From: Byssochlamys sp. IMV 00236
Lineage: Eukaryota; Ascomycota; Eurotiomycetes; Eurotiales; Thermoascaceae
Direction: 5' to 3'
Assembly (NCBI GenBank): GCA_001931875.2
Contig: MSJH02000840.1
Coordinates: forward strand, 372,001-436,000
DNA length: 64,000 nucleotides
Part shown: in pieces, positions 12,903 to 23,056 of the stretch
Position numbering within the stretch: position 1 is the first letter of the stretch
How the letters are laid out: every line of letters starts with the position of its first letter
Program-made: the position numbers and the translations under genes
Notes under the pieces: generated by a model
What the model saw: only the letters and a program-made list of their open reading frames with translations
Told to the model about the DNA's origin: nothing
Database searches by the model: none

Positions 12903-13124
12903 CTCGGCGCACAAAGTGAACGCCCAAGTGATCTGTCAATCATCCGTTTGCGGCAGGTTCTTTGGATCCTGATTATATGATAGAATCTATTAGATTACTT
13001 GATTATAGATCCTTTGTAGGCTAAAGATAAATATGGAATCAAATTCCCCCTAGACCTAGAAGCAAGCAAGCAATTTAAGGTGTTCAAGTCAGACCTTGAT
13101 TCCGTGCCATTCGATATTCGACAG
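12903..13124 (+). repeat. Dispersed repeat, copy 2
   Basis: A 222-bp direct copy of 2578-2821, about 10.3 kb away. It starts TCGGCGCACAAAG, contains GTGATCTGTCAATCATCCG and AGAAGCAAGCAAGC, and ends ATATTCGACAG. Several differences from copy 1 are C-to-T or G-to-A. The interval 12587-12902 before it holds no supported gene, only the 3' flank of the oxidase. Confidence 0.75.
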
Positions 13125-13771
13125 TATATATATTTAAAGTAATGATGAGATCCCCGCGATTGTTCAGTCTTGTCCGTGTAAGATACGAATACTGACAAAC
13201 CCACATCTCTAACTGAAAAGAACATGTATGGCATCTCATCTCTGGCATCGACTCCTGACGTTACTCCGACTAAATAGATCTACTTGTACCAGCGGCAACA
13301 TGTCACTTTGTCATCAAAGGTTAATTTGGTTGTTCTAGACCGAATCTATCAGGAACCTCAACTGGCTGTTTCCAAGGTCGGCTGCCAAGCAATTGCTAAT
13401 AGAGCTTGTGAGGATTTCTCATCAGCGTCTCTGCGCGTATTTCTTTTATAGATGTCATGGAGACCACGATCTGAGGTGGGCCCGGGAATGGCTACCGCGT
13501 ATCAGATATGCGGAAATGTTGCGTTTAAAGTTATCTGTCTGTTGGAGTAAACATCCGAACGTGAGGTCAATTGCCTCCGTCATCATACCTTTGCCTGACG
13601 GAGTTACGAGGATTTTCTGAGGTCTCGTGAAATGTCCTCGATATGCTTTTCCGTGATGGCCATCACAAGAACCGTGACAACACGTCCAAGCATGCAAGAC
13701 GCTGTACGACTACCTGAACGAATATTTGATCCAGGCCTGGATACTCTATTCCCTCTGTCTTCCATAATCAC
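13125..13771. other. Intergenic upstream of the kinase-like gene
   Basis: About 650 bp without a supported gene. Short reading frames on both strands show no known family. It probably includes the promoter of the kinase-like gene. Confidence 0.45.
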
Positions 13772-14599
13772 ATGTTTACCTCTGTAAGCACTGAACTGTC
13801 CCACTTTTAATGGCGTCGAAATAACAAAATCCAGCGCAAAGGGCGCCGCAACCTACCACAACCATCGAAAGAAAACCTGATCTCGTCCGGTCATCTAGCA
13901 AATGTACATCGTTTAACAGATAACGTGGTGCGAAAGGTTCCGTGCGACCGCTCTTCCTCCAGCAGTGTGAGGGCGATCCAGACGGAGGCGTGGATTTATC
14001 AGCATCTAGGCAGACACAAGCACATCGCCCGATGCCTCGAGGCTGCCGATGACCATGTCGACCTTAAGTTCGAGCGAAACGGAGACCTTGAAATCTATCT
14101 ATCAATGCATCGCGTTTCCAACGAATTTCGATGTAGGGCCGCCGAGCAGGTGGTTGAAGCGGTACACTACATTCATGAAGAAGGGGTCGTGCATTCCGAC
14201 CTTTCAGCTCGACAGTTTCTCCTAGATGAGAAGATGAATGTCCGTTTGTCCGATTTCTGCGGATCGTCTCTGAATGGCTCCAAGGCTTTGGTTATTGAGA
14301 ACCCATCGCATTATCTTCCTCGAGGACAAATGCTTCCTAGCACTAAGAAGTCTGATATATTTGCCTTGGGCTCTACTCTTTACGAAATAATGACGAACCA
14401 GACGCCATACCAAGGCAAATCAGATACGGAAGTGCAGCATCTCTACAAAAGAAAGGTCTACCCAAGTCTAGATAAAGTAGAAGATGAAAACTGGAGGCGG
14501 ATTATCCTTGGTTGTTGGAATGGTCACTACCAATCTGCTAAGGATATTTTGCATGATATTCCTTTCAAGAGGAAAAAGTGGTACCAGTGTTGCGCTTGA
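13772..14599 (+). CDS. Small divergent protein kinase-like protein
   Basis: A compact kinase domain of about 258 residues. The best model starts at ATG 13772 with a four-codon exon (13772-13783), an intron 13784-13834 and a main exon 13835-14599; without that short exon there is no in-frame ATG before the domain. Visible motifs are VVRKVP (likely ATP-binding Lys), a catalytic loop HSDLSARQFL in place of HRDL-N, and LSDFCGSSL in place of DFG. The catalytic Asp and the metal-binding Asp remain, but the loop Asn is Gln-like and the Gly of DFG is Cys. A late-lobe DIFALGSTLYEIMT is clear. It resembles the many small kinase-like proteins of Eurotiales, so it may be weakly active or a pseudokinase. 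The first exon is the least certain part. Confidence 0.68.
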
Positions 14600-15064
14600 A
14601 GGTCATTAGGCAATAATACAAATCTATTTTAATTCATCATTTTCATTACTTTTTCGAATCTAAATCCAAAAAGAAAACAAGGGGGATCCTTGAAAATGAT
14701 GCTGTTTCAGCTTTAAGTCAATCATTTTTACCTCCACAGAGTCACAAGTTCCTTGAAAGCGAGAAGCGTGTTGTGATTTGAAAGCAGTTGCACTTCACTC
14801 CGTAACATGGTGCTGCAACTAAGCATGTATGTGACAACGGATGTATGTCTCATTGCTTCTAGCATGTGAAATTTTCTCAAGGAATCACTTAGTTAGTAGG
14901 TCTATTCTATAGTGACTAATCGTACTTTTAGGATGGCACACCAGAGATTACGCTCGCCTTCCAGTACCGACTCCGAGTATTATCCCCCATATTCCTCGAC
15001 ATCCTCGAGCTCAGCCGCTCTTCGCAGCCACGCGGTGTCATCTCCCAACAACACAAGGTTATAT
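14600..15064. other. Intergenic between kinase-like gene and padA
   Basis: About 465 bp between two convergent genes. No supported gene. It should hold the 3' ends of both transcripts. Confidence 0.5.
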
Positions 15065-15667
15065 TCACTCGTTTTCCCACCCATTCCATCGCTTGAAGTC
15101 TTCTGTGTCCAAATCAAATAAATCCAACACTCGACCCACACTCTGATCTATCAAGTCATCGACAGTGCTCGGTCGTATATAAAAGGCCGGACATGGTGGG
15201 AAAATAACCGCGCCACTTCTCGAGACTTCCAGCATGTTTCGAAGATGTATAGTTGACAGGGGCGTTTCCCTCGTCACCAGAACCAGCTTTCTTCGCTCTT
15301 TCAGCATAACATCTGCCGTTCGGGAGATTAAATCATCACAAACACCGGAGTTTATCGCAGCTAGCGTCTTCATGCTGCAGGGAACAATGATCATCCCATC
15401 TGTCCGAAACGAGCCTGATGAGATAGGAGCAGCCATATCGTTGATATTATGCGTGTAATCAGCAAGCGCCTTTAACGTTGGAACTGTGTAGTCCGTCTCG
15501 TAGGTTAACGTTTGTGCCCCCCATTTTGAGACAACAAGATGGGTCTCGATATTTAGTCGGCGGAGGGCAATAAGGACTTTGACTCCCATTGACGCTCCTG
15601 TCGCGCCTGTTATCGCAACGATGATACGTTTGCGTCGTGGAGTATGGTTTTTGGCGTCGTTTTGCAT
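15065..15667 (-). CDS. padA: Flavin prenyltransferase PadA/Pad1 (UbiX family)
   Basis: Single-exon gene of 200 residues. UbiX/Pad1 proteins join a dimethylallyl group to FMN, making the prenylated flavin cofactor that the UbiD/Fdc decarboxylase needs. Visible features are the N-terminal Rossmann-like IIVAITGATGASMGV, the central MIIVPCSMKTLAAINSG, LVLVTRETPLSTIHLRNM and GAVIFPPCPAFY near the C-terminus, all typical of the family. Length and ends fit the fungal proteins. It lies in the same direction as the fdc gene 1.2 kb upstream and close to an SdrA-like regulator, the arrangement known from Aspergillus niger (padA, sdrA, cdcA). It is expected to be induced by the same regulator by weak aromatic or sorbic acids. 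Confidence 0.93.
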   Translation of the reverse strand: MQNDAKNHTPRRKRIIVAITGATGASMGVKVLIALRRLNIETHLVVSKWGAQTLTYETDYTVPTLKALADYTHNINDMAAPISSGSFRTDGMIIVPCSMKTLAAINSGVCDDLISRTADVMLKERRKLVLVTRETPLSTIHLRNMLEVSRSGAVIFPPCPAFYIRPSTVDDLIDQSVGRVLDLFDLDTEDFKRWNGWENE

Positions 15668-16834
15668 GGTAGTGGATAGGAAATCCGGCTTATGGACTGG
15701 TCTCTGAAATTCGGTATCGAGCTAGGGCGCTTTGGTATCAGGTCAAGATAGAACGAACGTTCAGATGGTTCGTAGCCACGGAAAATGCGATTTCCTCGGG
15801 TTGAACCCTAGCAATGGATATCTCTTGATGTAATAAGATTCTAGAGCCTGACAAAGAAATGAAAAGAGCTTTTGCGATATAGTCCGCAGATCCTGTAAAG
15901 TCAAATAGCTATCTTAACGGGTGAAAGTCAACTTAATATATACCTAAATTTCATCTAATACGCATTTGAAGAAATTTAGTTGCTGGTGCTGCACATAGCT
16001 TGCCCCATAGACGAATCTACTATGATGATACTGCAGGCGTTAGTGACAGCTTTGCAGTGGTTGGGCATGTCCGAAGATCTCCGAGACGCCGAGGTCACCG
16101 AGAGACCGAAGTCCGTCATATAGTTAACTACTGTACTTACCTCCCTGCCTGAGAACCCGACAAGTTTCATCAGTAACGGAAAGGATCCATAGAATTTATG
16201 TCATGTAGTGTAGTTTCACTGCTTTCGGACACTTGAAGATCGGTCGTTAATGGTCAATTGTTCGTCTATATGTCTCTGAGTATATCTATGGTGCGGACTG
16301 ATATGCTAGTACTATTGCGGTTTTATGATGAGCTCCCATCAAGTAACCTTGATAAGATGGTACGTGTCTCAGATAAGAAATCGCATGATACGAGAAGAAT
16401 ACCTACCAATGAGTCGTCATAGAAAGCGGGCCAACAGACTTCTAGCAAGAGGGCCGTAACCCTCCCCTTGATCGTTATGTTCTTGATGAGAAGTTCAAAT
16501 GAGCAAATAATCCTTATCCTAAGGATTGGAAATATGAAATCATGTGTAATACAACATAATATGTCCAGAAATTACCATCATATGCTTCTCAGTTTCGGTA
16601 AGATGGAATAAAATTGGGATTCCCTCAATGCGATCGTTACATCTTGAGGTTCTCATCAACCTCGAGACTAGTTTAGACCGCTCACTCATGTGAGATTTGA
16701 GACGAGGAATATACAGATAACGATTGAGAAGAGGAATAGGGTCAGAAAACGTATCTCTAATTGACATCCTTAGCTCTCATATTACTAGGATCCTATCTGA
16801 GGCAAAAGCGGTTTTGTTTCGAGTAAATCTTCCT
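15668..16834. other. Intergenic between fdc and padA
   Basis: About 1.17 kb between the stop of fdc and the start of padA, which point the same way. I see no convincing gene; short minus-strand frames at 15976 and 16540 have no recognisable family. The part next to 15667 is the padA promoter. Confidence 0.5.
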
Positions 16835-18401
16835 CTAGTCCAATTTGCTGAACCCCAAGGTCTCCCATTTCGCGAGAACCTTGGCTTTTATCTCCTCTGG
16901 ATAGGAATTCTTGAAGTCCGCAGCCTGCCAGTCTGGACCGGTCGTATATTCTGACGGCAAAAGGGCATCAGAGACAACTTTTCCGCCCTTGTCTCTTGGC
17001 CCGTTTCCATGGCTCATGTAAGGAATTAACGGAAAGCCTCTAACGTCTTCGAAAAAGACCTCGTCCATCTGCGGACGACATCTAGTGGAGAATGCCCACA
17101 ACACATCTTTACCATTGTAGACATCAATGTCATCACCAACAAGAACTAGACGATGGATAGTGTAGCCAGCTTTGTGGTTAAAGATCAGATCTCCAACCTT
17201 CTTCGAGAATTCCTTTGAGTTGGTCTTCAAGCTGCGAAGCTTTTCAGTGTCGACACGCAAGGCGACCCAAGTGACTTGAGACTCGAACGGAGAAAATGCA
17301 TCGAGAATAGGTAACCCATGTTGTTGGCAGATCTTCTTGATCTCAGCGGCTGCGAGAGCACCGATCATTGTGTGCTGTCGAAATGTTAGTAGTTTCTCCG
17401 AATAGAAGGAATTACGAAATTGAACAAATGCGCACCGTTTCATCGGTCAATCTTCCACAAGCGGACATAGGAAGGATAGGGTTGTTTCGATAAGTGATCT
17501 TATTGACTGTATACACAGGCCAGGGGTGTGTGTCCGCCGGGAAGACGTACCCGTGCATTTCACCAAAGGGACCCTCTGGAGCGGTCTCACTGATGGACAA
17601 TGTACCCTCGAATACAATCTCAGAATTTGCTGGGACGTACAGGTCGTTGGTGTCACATTTAACCAACTCGATGGGCTCGCCAACTATGGCGCCCACATAA
17701 CCAGCCTCGGTGACGCCGTCGGGAATAGGCATGCTTGAGGCCATGATAGCAGCGGGTGGAACCCCAAAGGCCAAAGCCCAGGGGACATCACGGCCTTCCT
17801 TCTTCCATTGCTGATGGATCTGCCAGATGTGCTGAGGTTCGATGACAAGACCGGTTAGGTGGCGCTTATCATGTACCATAGCACGGGCAATGGACCAGTT
17901 GGTCCACTTGCCATCAGGCGTTTGCACCACATGCATACCATAAGTTTGGATGTATTTTCCTCCGTCGGCTTGGTGAATGAGTGGGGCTGGGAGCTTCGTC
18001 AAGTCGATTTCATCGCCGATCAGGCTATTCTCCTTGCAAGGGCCTGTTGAGACAAAGGTCGGGGGAATAGCAGGGCGATCGCTTGCTGAGAGCATCTTTT
18101 CAAGGATCTCACGCATGCTAGCAGTCGGTGGTAGAGCGAGATGACGTGCGAGTCGACTGTATCGTTCCTTGGAGGATTTCCTCAACGAGGCTGGAGCCCC
18201 CAGTATACGAAAGAGACCGTTCTGCATACCGATGACATTGTTGAAAAGGGGCGCTTTGTCGTCGGTTTCGCAGACCAAACGAGTAATAGCAGCAGCTTCA
18301 AGGTCAGCGTTAACCGGTTCATTGATCTCCACAAGATCATTGTCTGCCTTGAGGGCTTCGACGAAGGACCGAAAGCAGAGATGCGGTGCGTTCGAGGGCA
18401 T
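16835..18401 (-). CDS. cdcA: Ferulate/cinnamate/sorbate decarboxylase Fdc1 (CdcA, UbiD family)
   Basis: Removes CO2 from alpha,beta-unsaturated acids such as cinnamic, ferulic and sorbic acid using the prenylated FMN made by PadA. Exons are 18401-17436 and 17374-16835 with a 61-bp intron, giving 501 residues, the usual length (A. niger Fdc1 is 500). The splice joins GRLTDET to [12 protein letters not shown], the expected family sequence. The active-site region [17 protein letters not shown] holds the two glutamates of the E-R-E network, and WSIARAMV holds the arginine. [11 protein letters not shown] and [13 protein letters not shown] lie in the C-terminal part. It shares a 598-bp divergent promoter with the SdrA-like regulator. 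Confidence 0.93.
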
Positions 18402-18999
18402 CTTGTTTTGTAGAAGAGGAAAGACTTATAACAAAGGTCCAGCTGAATAGATCAACGATAGATTTGATATCTGCAGATTAGAGCACACCCCTGGGACAAA
18501 CAAAATCCTTATATACAAGTTCTTATATAGACCGCTAAAGCAGTGGAACGGATATCAAATCTTGGACGTCAGTTATCATGGGCTCGCTCGACTCCCTTGC
18601 TTTCGAGAGCCATTGGTTCAATGTGACATACGACCATACAAATTCGGCTCTATTCGGACCCGGCTTTCTCGGACGAGCAATGGACTTGGATCTCCCTAGC
18701 CCTATTGCTGGTTGTAGATAATCGTGAAGCTGGTCTTCGTACACATGGACGGGTCCGGGACAGCGGCCTCTCGGTGATCTCGGGCCCGGTCGGACGCGGT
18801 CGGATCCGGCGAGGAACTGTCGCCATCATAGCCTAAGCTACCTGGGATTCTGAGATAGGACCATGCCCTACTGCAAAAATATATTGAAGGCTGTCAGAGT
18901 CTTCAATACACAATACTGAAGTTCGGTCGCACGGGGAAGTCGGACTTATCACGGATTGGATTCCATCACAATATAGACAAATCTCCCGTTGCTTCGAGC
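18402..18999. promoter_or_regulatory. Divergent promoter of fdc and the sdrA-like gene, with CGG/CCG cluster
   Basis: This 598-bp gap separates two divergent starts. Between about 18749 and 18812 it holds an unusually dense set of CGG and CCG triplets: GGGTCCGGGA, then CGGCCTCTCGG, then CGGTCGGA occurring twice close together, then TCCGGCGAGG. Zn2Cys6 regulators bind single, inverted or direct CGG triplets, so this is a plausible binding region for the adjacent regulator. The rest of the gap is of normal composition. Binding itself is inference. Confidence 0.55.
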
Positions 19000-21290
19000 A
19001 TGGACCGTGAGGTAATCGATCGAGTTCTGGAACAAAAGCGCAAGCAACGAGAACCAAAATCATGCTATCCTTGTCGCCAGCGAAAGATAAGATGCGATCA
19101 TGGTCTTCCTTGTCGGGCTTGCCGCAAAAGAGGCCACCCACAGATCTGTGCTTACAACGTGGTCTCCCATCCTAGACCACGACGAGGCGTTCCAGATGAC
19201 GCGACACATTCTGCACCCTCAAGGAGCCCGTTTATTGGTTTGACAAGTCATGAAACAGAATCCCACCCTACACCAGATGGTAGGACTACTGCGGAGGCGT
19301 CAATCGCTCAAATCCCGTCTTTTCAGAATCCAAGTCAGACAGCTCTCCAAGACCATCATGGTGGCAACCTGGCAGAATGCATCTACTCTGGGGAGAACTC
19401 AGTGGTTTCGATACTACGTCTGCGGACACGGGATCCTAATGGTGATATGGCCCGTAAAGCTGGCTCTGTATTGGGACTGCAAAATTCATACACAAGTTAT
19501 CCATTCATGGACCCGCAGACACCTCAGGAGCGATGGGCAGCTTTATTAAAGATCATCCCCCGCAGAGAGGAAATCTTGAAGTAAGTGTCATTAGATGCAC
19601 TCAGATGACATCACTGAGACCGAATCAGATACTTTTCATTCTATCGAGATTCATCGTATCCATTCAACCCGATCATTGCAAACATAGACCGCCTTGAATC
19701 ACTGCTTTGCACGTATCTCGATGCTCATGCCAAGGGTGAACTACGAGACCCAGACAAACTTTCTCCAAACTGGGCCTCTGAGAAGTCGGCTGGCTTTATC
19801 AGTCTTCTTTTGGCGGTTCTTGCAGCTGGTGTCCATTTCTCGAATCTAGAAAATCCTCAGCGCTCTGAACTCTGTCTAGATTTCGGTGGGTTTGAGGTGC
19901 TACTCCATGATATACAGTGTTTCTCTAATTTATCAAATTCACAGCCCGTCGCTCATTCGAAGGACTTCGATTAGCAAACTTCTTCTTCCGACCATCTTTA
20001 GATATTATCCAATCCCTGTTGATCATAGGAAATGTCTTGCAGAATAACGGACAGTCTGATGCTGCATGGACTCTTCTAGGGACTACAACTCGGTCAGCAC
20101 AGGTCTTGGGCTTACATAGCGAGAAAATAGTTAGTCACTGGCCACAATCCACCAAAGATGATGCCAGAGCCTTGTGGTGTGTTTGTGCCAGCTGTCTCCC
20201 TTACTGGAGGTCATGCTAACGTCCACAGGTCCTCCATCGTGTGGCAAGATACTCTTCTTTGTATCTGTTATGACCGTCCCCTCCTTATATCAACTAGTGA
20301 CTGGGTTTCAGACGACCAGTTACTCTCTATCAGTGAGCCCTCTTATCGGGATGTCATGCATGTCCTATGTCGCGTGGCTCTTGAATTTAGCGGACGAAAT
20401 AATACTTTAAATATGGAGCGCAGAGTTGAGTTGCTTCAGACGATAGACAATATCTATAATCGATCACAGCCGCATCTACGAAGTCGTGAGCGATGCAGCA
20501 ACCTCCATCAACATCTCGAACACCTCGCTCTGGCCATCCATATTTCTCTATGTATCTCTGTCGTTTGTCGACCAGTTCTCAAAGGCTCTGAGGCCCACAC
20601 AAATTCGCAATATAACCTTAGCATGAGAGCAAAGGGCAGTCTAGTAGACACGGCAAAGGCATTTATTGAGTTTCAGGCCTTGAGCACTGTTCCCTTGAAA
20701 ACCTGGTCAATGGTCCATGCCGTTTTAAGCTCTACGCTGCTCTTGTGTGTGTGGGAAGAAACGAGAAATGACCCCGAATGTCGAGCTTTACAGCAAAGGG
20801 TTATCGAAATATTCTCTGACGTGGAGCCAGAGACAGATGATCCTGCCGTCACAATATCTAACAATGGTCAATGGTTATCACCGAGACATATCCGGGCAGT
20901 TATTGCCTTGAGGGATACAGTGCGCAGTGCACCATTGGCAGCTGACGATGCAGAGAAGGTTCAAAGAGGGACAGAAAGCATATTCCACCAACAGCGTCGT
21001 GTCAACCAGAATACATATCCAGCGAACATAACAGGAGAAACTGGTGCATTATCGGACACTGACTCCTTTAGTTTACCCCCAGGATACTGGTGAGACAATC
21101 CCTTCGAATGAGGAGTTAATCATTGCTTACGAGGAATCAGGTTCTCCAACGATGCCTCCATCGACTCGTTAGATCCCGTGGACTTGTCCCCTCTCGCCTA
21201 CCTTGATTCCATCATGAATGGTATGTGCACACAAAATTGGTGAAGCTTTACTGACCATGGACAGCACCACTGTTTGACTATCCCTCTTAA
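19000..21290 (+). CDS. sdrA: Zn2Cys6 transcription factor, SdrA-like
   Basis: A 678-residue regulator in six exons: 19000-19580, 19629-19885, 19945-20176, 20229-21089, 21141-21220 and 21265-21290; all junctions keep the frame. The DNA-binding domain is at residues 22-50 with the spacing C-x2-C-x6-C-x5-C-x2-C-x8-C (begins CYPCRQRKIRC). A fungal-specific transcription factor domain follows, with NFFFRPSLDIIQSLLIIGN, QVLGLH and SSIVWQDTLLCICYDRP. Position next to cdcA and padA is the main reason to call it SdrA, the sorbic acid decarboxylase regulator described in A. niger. A C-terminal acidic and Pro-rich tail is split over two tiny last exons. Orthology was not tested by alignment. Confidence 0.82.
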
Positions 21291-23056
21291 GTAGAGAGTT
21301 CTTCGAAGTATGACTAAGTGATAGATTATCACAAAAATGGAACTATTCTAATATGAGGATGTTAGTAATCGCATATCCTTAGGCATCCGACGTCATGTGA
21401 GTCTAATATAGTTTGAGGGTAAAATCCGACAGGTCCTGGGTAGTAACAACCTGATATTCTTAACGCGATACGACAACTTCCCTGGACTTCTGAAACCACT
21501 TCACGTGCATACGTCGAAAGCAATCTGATGTCTTCATCTAGGCCGAGCCGAATAAGCAACGGCACAGGCTACAGTGTTGATGAGCTCTATGGCGAATATT
21601 GCCTAATACTCTTTATTGTAATCTCAAGCTGACAAGCCAATCACGGATATTCCATCAATGTTTGAAACAAGCACTAGCATGTCATCGGGGCACTCGGCTC
21701 ATCTCATAGGTCAATGTATTGAGCTACTGGAGCCTGTGCTTTCTGTTCGGATAAGCAATAGATCTAAGGCCCCCAGCGACGTCAGCAAATTGTCCGAGAC
21801 GAGCTGATGCCATGTGATTGATGAGCCTCAACAACAGCCCATCGCGGATTTGAGATCGAAACTCTAACTCAGCCCTACACAGGTAGCCATGCGATTTCCT
21901 AGTGCAGGGCGTTCTCAGCTGCAGTTAAGTTTACATGTCAGCGTCCCGATAAACGCGTGAAACGCACTTGTCAGTTAATACCTTGTGACAGGAGATGAGA
22001 TTCTATGCGGCAATTGTATTCATCTTATTTTGCCGATTATACCCATCGCCCTCTCTAGGATCCTCTGGTCCAATAGGTGATAGGATCGACCATATTGGGC
22101 GGTTCACCCTCGGGTAAGCTGTGCACGTACTCGGGCAAACTCAGTCAGGGTGAAAGCCTTGTCGGGTGGCCTAGTCTGCCTGGAATGTCTCCGCTGTACT
22201 TGTGCAATCGACATTGTTACTGCAAGTAGCCTATGAAAGCCGGGGAAATGTACATGCTTGGTAGGAGGCTCCTTCAGATATACTGTATCATCTCTTGAAT
22301 AACACACATTAGATCACGATCGTTCATCAAGAAAGTACCGTCAGTGTATTTCTATATTAAGCTCTTCCCTAACACCGTTAACACCGTTGTGGCGACACCA
22401 ATATGAGCCTCAGTGAGATTCAGCTCATCTCAACCCCTGCATAGCTGGCCTGATGCTTGACCGGTTACCATACTCTCGGGAACCTATCTCGCGGGTACTC
22501 CCAAATCTTGGACAATCCCTATATCGTATCTTAACTGCCTTTCGACAAGTCTCTAGTCATATGCTTGCAGGGCTCATATATCAAGAAGCGGCTATATCTT
22601 TATCATCATCAATTTATCTACGACATCACTCTTCTATGATCGCAGATATGTTCTTATACCACCCGTGCGGCTGGGTCTCACTCGTGGGTCAAACTGTCAT
22701 CAAGGCTATATAGTAGCTGACAATTAGGACGCCTCAGCCCTGCGCCTTGCTCCAGGCTTATCTACATCCCGTACAGATGATAGGACAGCAAGTAGTCCAG
22801 ACCTCGCGGTATCGTCTTCGTCTTAAGGCGCCACGGGTGTATGTTCCCTGCAAAATGGAATCTCACAGGGTGATCGCCGTCGTCAGCGTCTATCAGACCC
22901 TGCGATGGATCAGGCAAGCAGCTCAGCTGCACTCTATAGGGTTCTAGTTACGTGAAAGGTATTTTAACACTCCATATCTGCTCAAATCTGCTCATTCCTG
23001 AGCCAAGCCTGAAGGCCTCTTTTGTTTCTTGAGGTCTATGGTCCAACACCCACATC
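21291..23056. other. Intergenic between sdrA-like gene and laccase
   Basis: About 1.77 kb without a supported gene. Small reading frames (for example 22453-22713) have no family resemblance. A likely pyrimidine-containing leader for the laccase precedes 23057. No repeat was noticed. Confidence 0.5.
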
